In this document: positions 8,131 through 14,058 of the stretch, one piece after another
Layout of the letters: every line of letters starts with the position of its first letter
Numbering within the stretch: the first letter of the stretch is position 1
Source of the DNA: CAYLTX01 sp046545675
GTDB lineage: Bacteria > Myxococcota_A > Bradymonadia > Bradymonadales > Bradymonadaceae
Assembly: GCA_046545675.1 (NCBI GenBank)
Contig: JBKGZI010000113.1
Location: forward strand, 1-14,058
Reading direction: 5' to 3'
Length of the DNA: 14,058 nt
The notes under the pieces: generated by a model
What the model was told of the DNA's origin: nothing
Database searches by the model: none
What the model saw: the letters and a program-made list of their open reading frames with translations, nothing else
Made by a program: the position numbers and the translations under genes

Positions 8131-9366
8131 GTGAGTCGTCTGACAAAGATGGGTGGAGGGCTTGCGCTGGTCGCCGGTGTGGCCGCAATCGCAATGGCGC
8201 TCTTGGGGTGGCAGCCCTTCGGGGGAGAGCCCGCCGAGGACGAGGTGCAGACGACGCAAGTCGAGCGCCGTACCTTCTCGTCGACCATCCGAGCGACCGG
8301 TTCGGTCGAGCCGATGGTCGGCGCCGAGATCGAGGTCGGCGCGCGCGTCTCCGGAAAAGTCGACCGACTCCACGTCAATATCGGTGATCGCGTCGACGAC
8401 GGCCAGCTGCTCGCCGCGCTGGAGAGCGAGGACTTGCAGGCGAGGGTTGACCGGCGCCAGGCCGAGGTCGACCAGGCCGAGGCAGACTTGGCCGCCGTAC
8501 AGAGCGCCGGGCCTCGACAGATCGAGCAGGCCCGCGCCGAGGTCGACCGGTGGCGAGCCGAGAAGAGTTTCGCGCGAGACGAGAGCGTCCGGCAGCGACA
8601 ACTCGCCGACCAAGATTATGCATCCAAGCAGGCGCGCGACGCCGCGCTAAAGCTGCTCGCTGTGTCCACCGCCCGGCTCGACAGTGCGCGTGCGAGCCTG
8701 GCCAACGCCAAGCAGACCCATCGACACGACCTCGAAGGGGCTCGAGCGCGCGTCCGAGCGGCCAAAGCCTCCCTGGCCGATGCCCGCACGCAACTATCAT
8801 ACGCGACCATTCGAGCCCCCATCGACGGGACCGTCGCCTCCGTGTCGACCGACGAGGGCGAGACCGTCGCCGCCGGCCTGCAGGCGCCGACGTTCGTGAC
8901 GATCCTCGATCTCGACCGGCTCCGCGTCGACGCCTTCGTCGACGAGGTCGACATCGCCAAGGTCGAGCCCGACCAAGAGGTGCAGTTCAGCGTCGACGCC
9001 CACCCGGCGCGCGACTTCGAGGGCCGCGTACGAACCATTTATCCGAACGCGCTCACCGACGACGACGTGGTCTACTACCGGGTCGTCATCGACCTATCAG
9101 CGCCCGACGCCCGACTGCTGCGCCCGAAGATGACCGCGGACGTGACCATCTTTCGCCAGCGACGAGATGACGTGCTGGCCGTTCCGGCGCGCTCCATCGA
9201 ACGAGTCGACGGCCGCGACGTCGTCTACGCCCGCGCCGGGTCCGCAGTAGAGCCTCGCGAGGTGAAGCTGGGAGCGCGAGACGGCCAATGGGTGGAGGTC
9301 GTCGAGGGACTCGACGGCGGTGAAACCATCTTATTGGAGCCGCCCTCACCGAGCGATCCGAGCTGA
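8131..9366 (+). CDS. MacA-like periplasmic adaptor (membrane fusion protein)
   Basis: The GTG start at 8131 has GGAG at 8118-8121. One membrane anchor (about residues 9-27) is followed by a first biotinyl-lipoyl half (64-100, GARVSGKVDRLHVNIGDRV), a long Ala/Arg/Glu-rich coiled-coil hairpin (about 100-222), the second lipoyl half (226-258, IRAPIDGTVASVSTDEGETV), a beta-barrel (about 263-345) and a membrane-proximal domain ending in VEGLDGGETI. This is the full HlyD/RND-MFP architecture of MacA, which links an inner-membrane ABC pump to a TolC-type outer-membrane channel. No TolC-like gene is in the window. The ATPase and two permeases follow directly, so it belongs to an ABC rather than an RND system. 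Substrate is not predictable; macrolides, peptides, siderophores or metal complexes are all handled by relatives. Confidence 0.93.
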   Translation: MSRLTKMGGGLALVAGVAAIAMALLGWQPFGGEPAEDEVQTTQVERRTFSSTIRATGSVEPMVGAEIEVGARVSGKVDRLHVNIGDRVDDGQLLAALESEDLQARVDRRQAEVDQAEADLAAVQSAGPRQIEQARAEVDRWRAEKSFARDESVRQRQLADQDYASKQARDAALKLLAVSTARLDSARASLANAKQTHRHDLEGARARVRAAKASLADARTQLSYATIRAPIDGTVASVSTDEGETVAAGLQAPTFVTILDLDRLRVDAFVDEVDIAKVEPDQEVQFSVDAHPARDFEGRVRTIYPNALTDDDVVYYRVVIDLSAPDARLLRPKMTADVTIFRQRRDDVLAVPARSIERVDGRDVVYARAGSAVEPREVKLGARDGQWVEVVEGLDGGETILLEPPSPSDPS

Positions 9367-9368
9367 GT

Positions 9369-9398
9369 CTGAGCCCGATCTAAAGCTGAGCCCGATCT
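9369..9398 (+). repeat. Two-copy repeat before the ATPase gene
   Basis: CTGAGCCCGATCT occurs at 9369-9381 and 9386-9398, a 17-base period, in the 53-base gap between adaptor and ATPase genes. It looks like a slippage duplication. The Shine-Dalgarno for 9420 (AGGGAGA, 9409-9415) lies after it. Confidence 0.85.
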
Positions 9399-9419
9399 GA
9401 AACCGAATAGGGAGAACCG

Positions 9420-10154
9420 ATGATCGACATCGACGAGTTGGACAAGACCTACATCAACGGAGGCGTCGAGACGCCCGTGCTCGAGGGGCTCTGCCTGACG
9501 GTCGCCGCCGGTGAATACGTCGCCATCATGGGCCCGTCGGGGGCCGGCAAGACGACATTGATGAACATCATCGGTTGCCTCGACAGAGCCAGCGCCGGCC
9601 AATATTTGCTCGACGGAGTCGACGTCGCCGCCCTCGGCGATGACGCGCTGTCGCAGCTTCGCAACCAAAAAATCGGCTTCGTCTTCCAACAATTTCACCT
9701 GCTCGACCGCGCGACGGCCGTCGAAAACGTCTCCTTGCCCCTGATCTACGCCGCCGTTCCTCCCAAAAACCCGAGGGCACGCGCCGTAGCAGCGCTCGAG
9801 GAGGTCGGATTGGGCGAGCGGCTGGAGCATCGGCCCGGCCAACTGTCCGGCGGCCAACAACAGCGGGTCGCCATCGCCCGGGCGCTGGCCAATCAACCCG
9901 AAATCCTGCTGGTCGACGAGCCCACCGGCAATCTGGATGAAGAGACCGGCCGGCAGGTGCTGGACATCTTCGACCAGCTCAACGCCGCCGGGCGGACCAT
10001 CGTCATGATCACCCACGACCGCTCCGACGCCGAGCGAGCCGATCGCCTCCTCGTGCTCGAAGACGGCCGCCTCACCGAGGAGCCGCGCGGCGAAGACCGA
10101 AGTGAACCCACCTCGAATCACACCGTTGACCGTAGTCACGAGATCCCCCAATGA
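9420..10154 (+). CDS. ABC transporter ATPase, MacB/LolD-type
   Basis: This 244-residue nucleotide-binding subunit powers the exporter. Walker A is GPSGAGKT (38-45), the Q-loop Gln90 lies in GFVFQQFHLL, the ABC signature is LSGGQQQRVAIARAL (142-156), Walker B is ILLVDEPTGNLD with catalytic Glu167, and the switch histidine is His199 (ITHD). The sequence RNQKIGFVFQQFHLL and the D-loop PTGNLD are typical of the MacB/LolD/FtsE group. All catalytic residues are present. In E. coli MacB the ATPase is fused to the permease; here it is a separate gene, as in Lol and many Gram-positive exporters. The stop overlaps the next ATG by four bases (ATGA), implying coupled translation. About 25 polar residues at the C-terminus lie outside the usual domain. 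Confidence 0.95.
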   Translation: MIDIDELDKTYINGGVETPVLEGLCLTVAAGEYVAIMGPSGAGKTTLMNIIGCLDRASAGQYLLDGVDVAALGDDALSQLRNQKIGFVFQQFHLLDRATAVENVSLPLIYAAVPPKNPRARAVAALEEVGLGERLEHRPGQLSGGQQQRVAIARALANQPEILLVDEPTGNLDEETGRQVLDIFDQLNAAGRTIVMITHDRSDAERADRLLVLEDGRLTEEPRGEDRSEPTSNHTVDRSHEIPQ

Positions 10155-11359
10155 AACTCTCGAGCACCGTCCGCGAAGCGTCTCGCACGCTCCTCGCCAA
10201 TAAACTTCGAACCTTCCTGATGACCGTGGGCACGTCCATCGGCATCGCCGCGCTGGTCGTGATCATGGCGGTGGGCAACGGCACCGAAGAAAAGGTCACC
10301 GAACGTGTGGAGGGATTTGGCTCGCGGGCGATCATGCTGATCGCCGGCGGCGGAAAGGATAAACCACCGCCGGACACAAACGTAACCACGCTGCGCCTCG
10401 AAGACGCCGAAGCGATCCGTGACGAGATCTCGGGCATCGAGATCGCCACGCCGGCAGCCTTCGAGCGCAAGGTGTCCCTGAAGGCCACCGGCTCGCAGAC
10501 CCGAGCGACTGTATTCGCCGTCGAGTCGGACTGGCACCGAGCCTGGGATTGGCACGTCTCCCGCGGAGAGCCCATCTCGGCATCGGACGTGTCTGCGAAG
10601 CGGCGCACCTGCGTCATCGGCGAGACGGTCAAAGAGGAGTTGTTCGGCGAGGGGGCGGCCATCGGCGAGTTCATCCAACTGGACAAGTCGCGCTGTCAGG
10701 TCAGCGGAGTGCTCGACGCTCGCGGCACGAGCCCGATGGGTACTGACTTCGACAACCGGGTCCTCGTGCCGTTGACCACCGGCATGAGGCGCATCTTCAA
10801 CCAAGATCACATCACTTATGTGCGAATCAAGGTCAAGCCGGACACCGATACCGCCGCGGTCGCCGAGCGGGTGCGGCGCGTGATGCGAAAACAGCACCGG
10901 ATCGGCGCGGACCGCGAGGACGACTTTCGGCTGATCACCCCCGAGGTCATCGCCGGCCTGGTGCGCGGCATGGCCGGCAAGTTGTCGTGGCTGCTGGGCA
11001 TCGTGGCCGCGCTTAGCCTGCTGATCGGCGGGGTCGTCGTGATGAATATCATGCTCATGTCGGTCGACGAGAGGACCTCCGCGATCGGCGTGCGTCGTGC
11101 CGTGGGCGCCTCCCGCGCCGACATTCGCAACCAATTTTTGGTCGAATCGCTATTCGTCGCCTTTCTGGGCAGCGCCACCGGGGGCCTGCTCGGCGCGGCA
11201 GGCTGCCTTCTGCTCGGCCAGCTCAGCCCACTGCCGGTCGTGCTCTCCTGGCAGCCCTTCGCACTGGCGGTGGTGGTCGCGCTGGTCGTGGGGGTGGGCT
11301 TCGGGGTCTACCCGGCGACCAAGGCCGCCTCGCTCGACCCCGTGGACGCGTTGCGATGA
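10151..11359 (+). CDS. MacB/FtsX-type ABC permease, first of two
   Basis: This inner-membrane subunit has the MacB topology: one N-terminal membrane helix (about residues 20-42), a large periplasmic domain (about 45-275) and three C-terminal helices (about 280-303, 331-355, 370-388). The cytoplasmic loop RTSAIGVRRAVGASRADIRNQ and the closing YPATKAASLDPVDALR are hallmark motifs of MacB-PCD/FtsX permeases. These proteins work by mechanotransmission, driving substrate from the periplasm through the adaptor to the outer-membrane channel. The start ATG overlaps the ATPase stop, and its own stop overlaps the next permease start, again as ATGA. Two single cysteines (154 and 182) lie in the periplasmic domain and could form a disulfide; this is a guess from position only. 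Confidence 0.93.
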   Translation: MKLSSTVREASRTLLANKLRTFLMTVGTSIGIAALVVIMAVGNGTEEKVTERVEGFGSRAIMLIAGGGKDKPPPDTNVTTLRLEDAEAIRDEISGIEIATPAAFERKVSLKATGSQTRATVFAVESDWHRAWDWHVSRGEPISASDVSAKRRTCVIGETVKEELFGEGAAIGEFIQLDKSRCQVSGVLDARGTSPMGTDFDNRVLVPLTTGMRRIFNQDHITYVRIKVKPDTDTAAVAERVRRVMRKQHRIGADREDDFRLITPEVIAGLVRGMAGKLSWLLGIVAALSLLIGGVVVMNIMLMSVDERTSAIGVRRAVGASRADIRNQFLVESLFVAFLGSATGGLLGAAGCLLLGQLSPLPVVLSWQPFALAVVVALVVGVGFGVYPATKAASLDPVDALR

Positions 11360-12573
11360 ACCGACTGGCCACCCTGCGAATCTCTCTGCGCATGCTCGGC
11401 GCCCGGCCGCTGCGCACCTTCTTGAGCATCAGCGGCGTCGTCGTCGGGGTCGCCGCCGTCATCGTCATCGTGGCGGTGGGCAAGGGAGCCGAGCAACAGT
11501 TGGTCGAGCAGATACGCCAGATGGGCACCAACCTGATCGTCGTCAACGCCGCCCAGACCCAGCCGACCCCGGGGCGCAGCCGACAGACCGACAAGGTCAT
11601 CACCCTGACCCCGGAAGACGCCGCCGCCATCGAGCTGAGCTGCCCGGCGGTCAGCCGGACCTCGGGGGTGGTCTCACAGGGGACAGCCGCTCGCTTCGCA
11701 GGGAATTCGGCCAATACGACGCTGGTCGGGATCACCTCCGAGGGGCTGGCCATTCGCAACGTGCAACTCGCAAGGGGCAGCCCCTTCGACGTCGATCAAG
11801 TCAATCGCCGGCGTCGGGTGGCGATTGTCGGGCCCACAGCCGCCGAAAACCTCTTCGAAGGGCTCGATCCTGTCGGCCGCGACATCCGCCTGGGCCGGGC
11901 GAGTTTCCGAGTCACCGGGGTGACCCGGCCTCGCGGCACCGACATCAACGGCAATGACCTGGACGATGTGATCTACGTCCCCGTCGACGCGGCGCTGCGA
12001 CGCGTGTTCAACCGGGAGCACCTGGACTCCATCTACGCCCAGGCGCGCTCCGGTGATCTGCTCGAGGAAGCCGAAGCCCAGATGCGCGAGCTGTTGCGGG
12101 CACGCCACCGGATCGGTCAGGGGCGCGACGACTTTAGCATCGACAACCAGGCCACGCTCATCGAGGCCGAGCGTGAGACGTCGACGTCGATGAACCTTCT
12201 GGTCATCAGCGTGGCGGGGATCTCGTTGCTGGTCGGCGGTATCGGCATTCTGGCGGTGATGCTGATGTCCATGCGCGAGCGCGCCGCCGAGATTGGCCTG
12301 CGACGTGCGGTGGGAGCAACGCGTCGGGACATACGAAACCAGTTTTTGACCGAAGCGGGGCTGCTCGCCGGCAGCGGCGGCCTCGTTGGGGTGGCCAGCG
12401 GGGTGGCGACCGCGTGGGGCAGCTCTGCGCTGGGCCTGTGGGAGACCGCCGTCTGGTGGCCGTCGGTGGGAATCTCTTTTCTGATCGCCGTCGCCCTGGG
12501 GGTGGTCTTCGGGTGGTATCCCGCCGAGCGCGCCGCGAGGATGGAGCCGACCGAAGCGCTGCTGTCGAACTGA
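11356..12573 (+). CDS. MacB/FtsX-type ABC permease, second of two
   Basis: It has the same topology as the preceding gene: membrane helix at about 22-42, periplasmic domain about 45-275, then helices at about 280-304, 332-356 and 368-388. Family motifs are ERAAEIGLRRAVGATRRDIR and the closing WYPAERAARMEPTEAL. Similarity to the first permease is evident at both ends (RPLRTFLSISGVVVGVAA here, KLRTFLMTVGTSIGIAA there), so they are probably paralogues forming a heterodimer, unlike homodimeric E. coli MacB. It is the last gene of the apparent operon, followed by a hairpin at 12585-12610. Confidence 0.93.
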   Translation: MNRLATLRISLRMLGARPLRTFLSISGVVVGVAAVIVIVAVGKGAEQQLVEQIRQMGTNLIVVNAAQTQPTPGRSRQTDKVITLTPEDAAAIELSCPAVSRTSGVVSQGTAARFAGNSANTTLVGITSEGLAIRNVQLARGSPFDVDQVNRRRRVAIVGPTAAENLFEGLDPVGRDIRLGRASFRVTGVTRPRGTDINGNDLDDVIYVPVDAALRRVFNREHLDSIYAQARSGDLLEEAEAQMRELLRARHRIGQGRDDFSIDNQATLIEAERETSTSMNLLVISVAGISLLVGGIGILAVMLMSMRERAAEIGLRRAVGATRRDIRNQFLTEAGLLAGSGGLVGVASGVATAWGSSALGLWETAVWWPSVGISFLIAVALGVVFGWYPAERAARMEPTEALLSN

Positions 12574-12584
12574 GAGAGCAAAAC

Positions 12585-12610
12585 GCCCGAGGCGATCCCT
12601 CGGCTCGGGC
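12585..12610. terminator. Hairpin at the end of the exporter operon
   Basis: GCCCGAG (12585-12591) pairs with CTCGGGC (12604-12610). An alternative inner stem is CCGAGG (12587-12592) with CCTCGG (12598-12603) and a five-base loop. The plus-strand side lacks a T-run. On the minus strand the hairpin is followed by CGTTTTGC, so it may better terminate transcription arriving from the right. Confidence 0.45.
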
Positions 12611-12671
12611 CGCCTGCGTGGTCCCGGGCTGAAGCCATCGACGCATCGGTGGTTCGGGTTCGGCTCTTGGC

Positions 12672-13308
12672 TCACACGGCAGCGCTCTGGTGGGATTCGC
12701 GGGGGGCGGAGCGGCAGGCGTGGTCGGGCTGGCTGGGGGGTGGTGCTTGTTGGGGACGCGGTGCAGAGGCGGCCGACGCCTTCGGGGCTTGAGGCCCCGT
12801 CGTCGTCGGAGTCGGGGTCGTTCCAGGCGATCGACGTCGGCTTGTTGGAGCGCGCGGCGTTGTAGTCCTGGGCCCTATTCGGCCCCGCTCCGTCCGAGCC
12901 GTCGCCGCCGCATACCAGATGTGCGGCCCAAGGGCCGAGCTCGACTGCGGCCGGCTCGAATTCGCCGTTGCAGCGACTCGAGATATACTCGCCGGCATCG
13001 GCGCCCGCCTTGAATTTGACGGCCTTTTTGCCCTCGAGGCTCACCTCGGAGGTGTCGAGGTCGAGGGTCTGCTCGTTTTGGAGCGTCGCGCGGTCTTCTC
13101 CGAGAATGATCTCGCCTGTGTCCACCGATAACGAGTCGCCCCGCGGGCTCACGAGTCCCTGGTACAGCAGAGGCGTGGTCTGGTCGTCGCTCTTCGGCGC
13201 GTAGAGAATCTCCGAGAGCTCGTCGAGGGTGAGGTGCCGCTCCACATAGGCCGTCTTGGAGTTGAGTACAAGGGCTCGATGCCGCCCAATCTTGCCGGCG
13301 CCTGCCAT
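12672..13308 (-). pseudogene. Hypothetical beta-rich reading frame, probably a gene remnant
   Basis: No family was recognised. From ATG 13308-13306 the frame MAGAGKIGRHRALVLNS runs with good coding bias through about 150 residues. It includes short strand-like segments with regular spacing (SLSVDTGEIILGED, TLDLDTSEVSLEG, KAVKFKAG) and then CNGEFEPAAVELGPW and VCGGDGSDGAG. After a stretch rich in Asp (WNDPDSDDDGASS, around 12815) it becomes Pro/Thr-rich and stays open, without a stop, far into the antisense of the second permease. A stop in another frame lies at 12672. The natural end is therefore lost or a frameshift has occurred, and the left coordinate given is arbitrary. No Shine-Dalgarno precedes the ATG, so the start may be lost too. 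The periodic strands recall beta-helix or spike proteins such as VgrG tips, but this is weak. Confidence 0.4.
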
Positions 13309-13345
13309 CACCAAAGAGGGCGGGGAGTTTTGATGCGCAGAGACT

Positions 13346-13642
13346 CTAGCGCTCGCGCTCCGACTGGCACTCCATGCAGATGGGCGACTCCGGCCGGATC
13401 TCGAGGCGCTCCAGAGCGATGGGCTCCTCGCAGGCGTTGCAGAAGCCGTAAGCCAGTGGGGCAACACCGCTCACGGCCTCGAGTATCTGCTCGCGGCGAC
13501 CATCTTGACCGGCGTCTTGCAATTCATCTTCGGATTGCTCCAGGCCGGCAAATTCATCACGTTTATCCCGCACCCGGTCGTCTTGGGCTTTGTCCGGTGC
13601 CAACATCAAGCACGCGGGGGCGCTTTTCGGGCTCGGTTTCAT
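13346..13642 (-). CDS. Small DksA/TraR-type zinc-finger protein
   Basis: The C-terminal half carries the DksA zinc-finger spacing Cys-x2-Cys-x17-Cys-x2-Cys (YGFCNACEEPIALERLEIR followed by PICMECQ), preceded by the usual helix (REQILEAVSG). DksA-family proteins enter the RNA polymerase secondary channel and modulate initiation with ppGpp; short TraR-like members act alone. From ATG 13642 the protein has 98 residues, well short of full DksA (about 150). The N-terminal coiled coil is abbreviated and the usual DxxDxA tip is not apparent, so activity as a polymerase factor is uncertain. A GTG at 13663 would add seven residues (MSAFGEA). GGCGAGG lies close before ATG 13642. It lies downstream of a rhodanese remnant, and a TACTAC-type motif lies 27-43 bases ahead. 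Confidence 0.75.
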   Translation of the reverse strand: MKPSPKSAPACLMLAPDKAQDDRVRDKRDEFAGLEQSEDELQDAGQDGRREQILEAVSGVAPLAYGFCNACEEPIALERLEIRPESPICMECQSERER

Positions 13643-13668
13643 GGCCTCGCCGAAGGCGCTCACGTCGA

Positions 13669-13685
13669 AAGTGACGTTGTAGTAC
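13669..13685 (-). promoter_or_regulatory. TACTAC-type upstream motif, copy 2
   Basis: On the minus strand it reads GTACTACAACGTCACTT and matches the copy at 5588-5604 at 15 of 17 positions. It overlaps the stop codon of the rhodanese remnant by one base and lies just upstream of the zinc-finger gene. Confidence 0.3.
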
Positions 13686-13836
13686 TAAGCAAGCTGCTTC
13701 CACGCCAGGGTCCCGCCACATAGCGAGCGGGCCTGACCGATACCCGCTGCGCGAAGATCGGACGCAGCCTGCTCAGAGCGTCCGCCGCCTTTGTTGCACA
13801 CGGTGACCACGAGGTTCCTGGCGGAGAACTCGTCCA
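13685..13836 (-). pseudogene. Rhodanese-like domain, C-terminal remnant
   Basis: The frame gives FSARNLVVTVCNKGGGRS, then EQAASDLRAAGIGQARSL and CGGTLAWKQLA, ending in TAG at 13687-13685. This is the second half of a single-domain rhodanese: active-site loop Cys-x5-Arg (C at about 13798), the RS-x-x-A-A helix and the closing GG-x-x-x-W. The catalytic cysteine and arginine are present, but the N-terminal half is missing. The sequence switches abruptly at about 13834-13840 into an MFS transporter in a different frame, so no functional protein can be made from it unless a fortuitous start is used. Confidence 0.75.
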
Positions 13837-14058
13837 GGCCGGATAGATGGCCGCCAGCCAACCGATCTGCTCGAGGCTCATGCCCGCGGCGAGGAAGAAG
13901 ATGGCGAAGATAATCCAGCCCCATGTGGGCGCCCACATCAGCAAAAAGGGCACCGGCAGCGCGATGAGCCAGCCGCCGATGAGCACCGCCTTTCGACCGA
14001 AGCGGTCGCCGAGGCGCTCCTCGAGCTCGTCGATCGGGATCGACCGCGCCTGGGCGAC
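13837..14058 (-). pseudogene. MFS transporter fragment with internal deletion, open at the right edge
   Basis: From the right edge inwards the frame reads LGDRFGRKAVLIGGWLIAL, then PVPFLLMWAPTWGWIIFA, then FFLAAGMSLEQIGWLAAIYPA. GDRFGRK is the MFS motif A loop between helices 2 and 3. The second part follows from helix 3 as expected, but GMSLEQIGWLAAIYPA resembles the helix 7-8 region of the same family, where it is followed by a VWG-x-x-Q segment and a second motif A. About half the protein between these parts seems to be deleted (joint near 13900-13908), and the frame is then cut at about 13837 and joined to the rhodanese remnant. Residues before GDRFGRK (IPIDELEERL) also do not look like a membrane helix. 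The internal deletion is inferred from memory of the family. Confidence 0.65.

Noticed and set aside
7627..8613. A 328-codon minus-strand frame across the His/Cys-rich gene and the adaptor start
   Set aside because: It has no family-like sequence, and both plus-strand genes have good starts and recognisable architecture.
10136..11134. A 332-codon minus-strand frame antisense to the first permease
   Set aside because: Shadow of the permease gene with no motif; the plus-strand start and stop overlap neighbouring genes in an operon-like way.
11674..13467. A 597-codon open frame on the minus strand
   Set aside because: Only its middle (about 13308-12815) looks coding. The start overlaps the zinc-finger gene out of frame and the last 300 codons are antisense to the second permease, whose frame carries clear family motifs.

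Overview
The window is GC-rich bacterial DNA with strong G/C at third codon positions, several GTG or TTG starts, and Gram-negative envelope genes (lipoprotein, periplasmic metal sensor, MacA/MacB-type exporter). Gene style, a hybrid kinase with two receivers, and a small DksA-type zinc finger next to a rhodanese suggest a deltaproteobacterial/myxobacterial-type organism, possibly a bradymonad. No 16S or ribosomal gene is present, so that placement is a guess.

Layout, left to right. (1) Positions 1-104, minus strand: the C-terminal copper-site end of a multicopper oxidase, running off the left edge and apparently cut off from its N-terminal part. (2) 229-2805, plus: a membrane-bound hybrid histidine kinase with PAS, HisKA/HATPase and two receiver domains; a perfect hairpin lies in its leader. 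(3) 2996-4744, plus: a lipoprotein beta-propeller of NHL/SMP-30 type behind a good promoter. (4) 4870-5358, minus: a two-cysteine glutathione-peroxidase-family protein. (5) 5359-5783: a non-coding stretch of about 425 bases with a heptamer-built inverted repeat and two regulatory-looking motifs. (6) 5784-12573, plus: a compact cassette of CnrX/ZraP-like periplasmic metal sensor, ECF sigma factor, zinc-finger anti-sigma factor, exported His/Cys-rich protein, MacA-like adaptor, MacB/LolD-like ATPase and two separate MacB-type permeases. (7) 12574-14058, minus: a run of decayed or rearranged genes, namely a beta-rich hypothetical frame, a small DksA/TraR zinc-finger protein, a rhodanese C-terminus, and an internally deleted MFS transporter fused out of frame to the rhodanese.

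The most interesting unit is (6). CnrX-type sensor plus ECF sigma plus membrane anti-sigma is the logic of nickel/cobalt resistance (Cnr), where the output is usually an RND pump. Here the output appears to be a metal-chelating periplasmic protein and a split ABC exporter. A 26-bp element occurs twice, in front of the sensor gene and in front of the anti-sigma gene, matching at 23 of 26 positions. Its differences fall on nonsynonymous rather than wobble positions of the one frame open through both copies, so it looks like a DNA-level control site, most simply the promoter or operator of this regulon. The inducer (copper, nickel, zinc, peptide or antibiotic) cannot be read from the sequence. 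A copper-oxidase fragment nearby hints at copper but does not prove it.

Slippage-type short repeats are common in the cassette. They include four 15-bp units at the sigma start, a duplicated Shine-Dalgarno/start module ahead of the anti-sigma gene that makes a six-codon overlapping upstream ORF, and a 17-bp-period repeat ahead of the ATPase gene. No tRNA, rRNA, CRISPR array, insertion sequence or attachment site was recognised.
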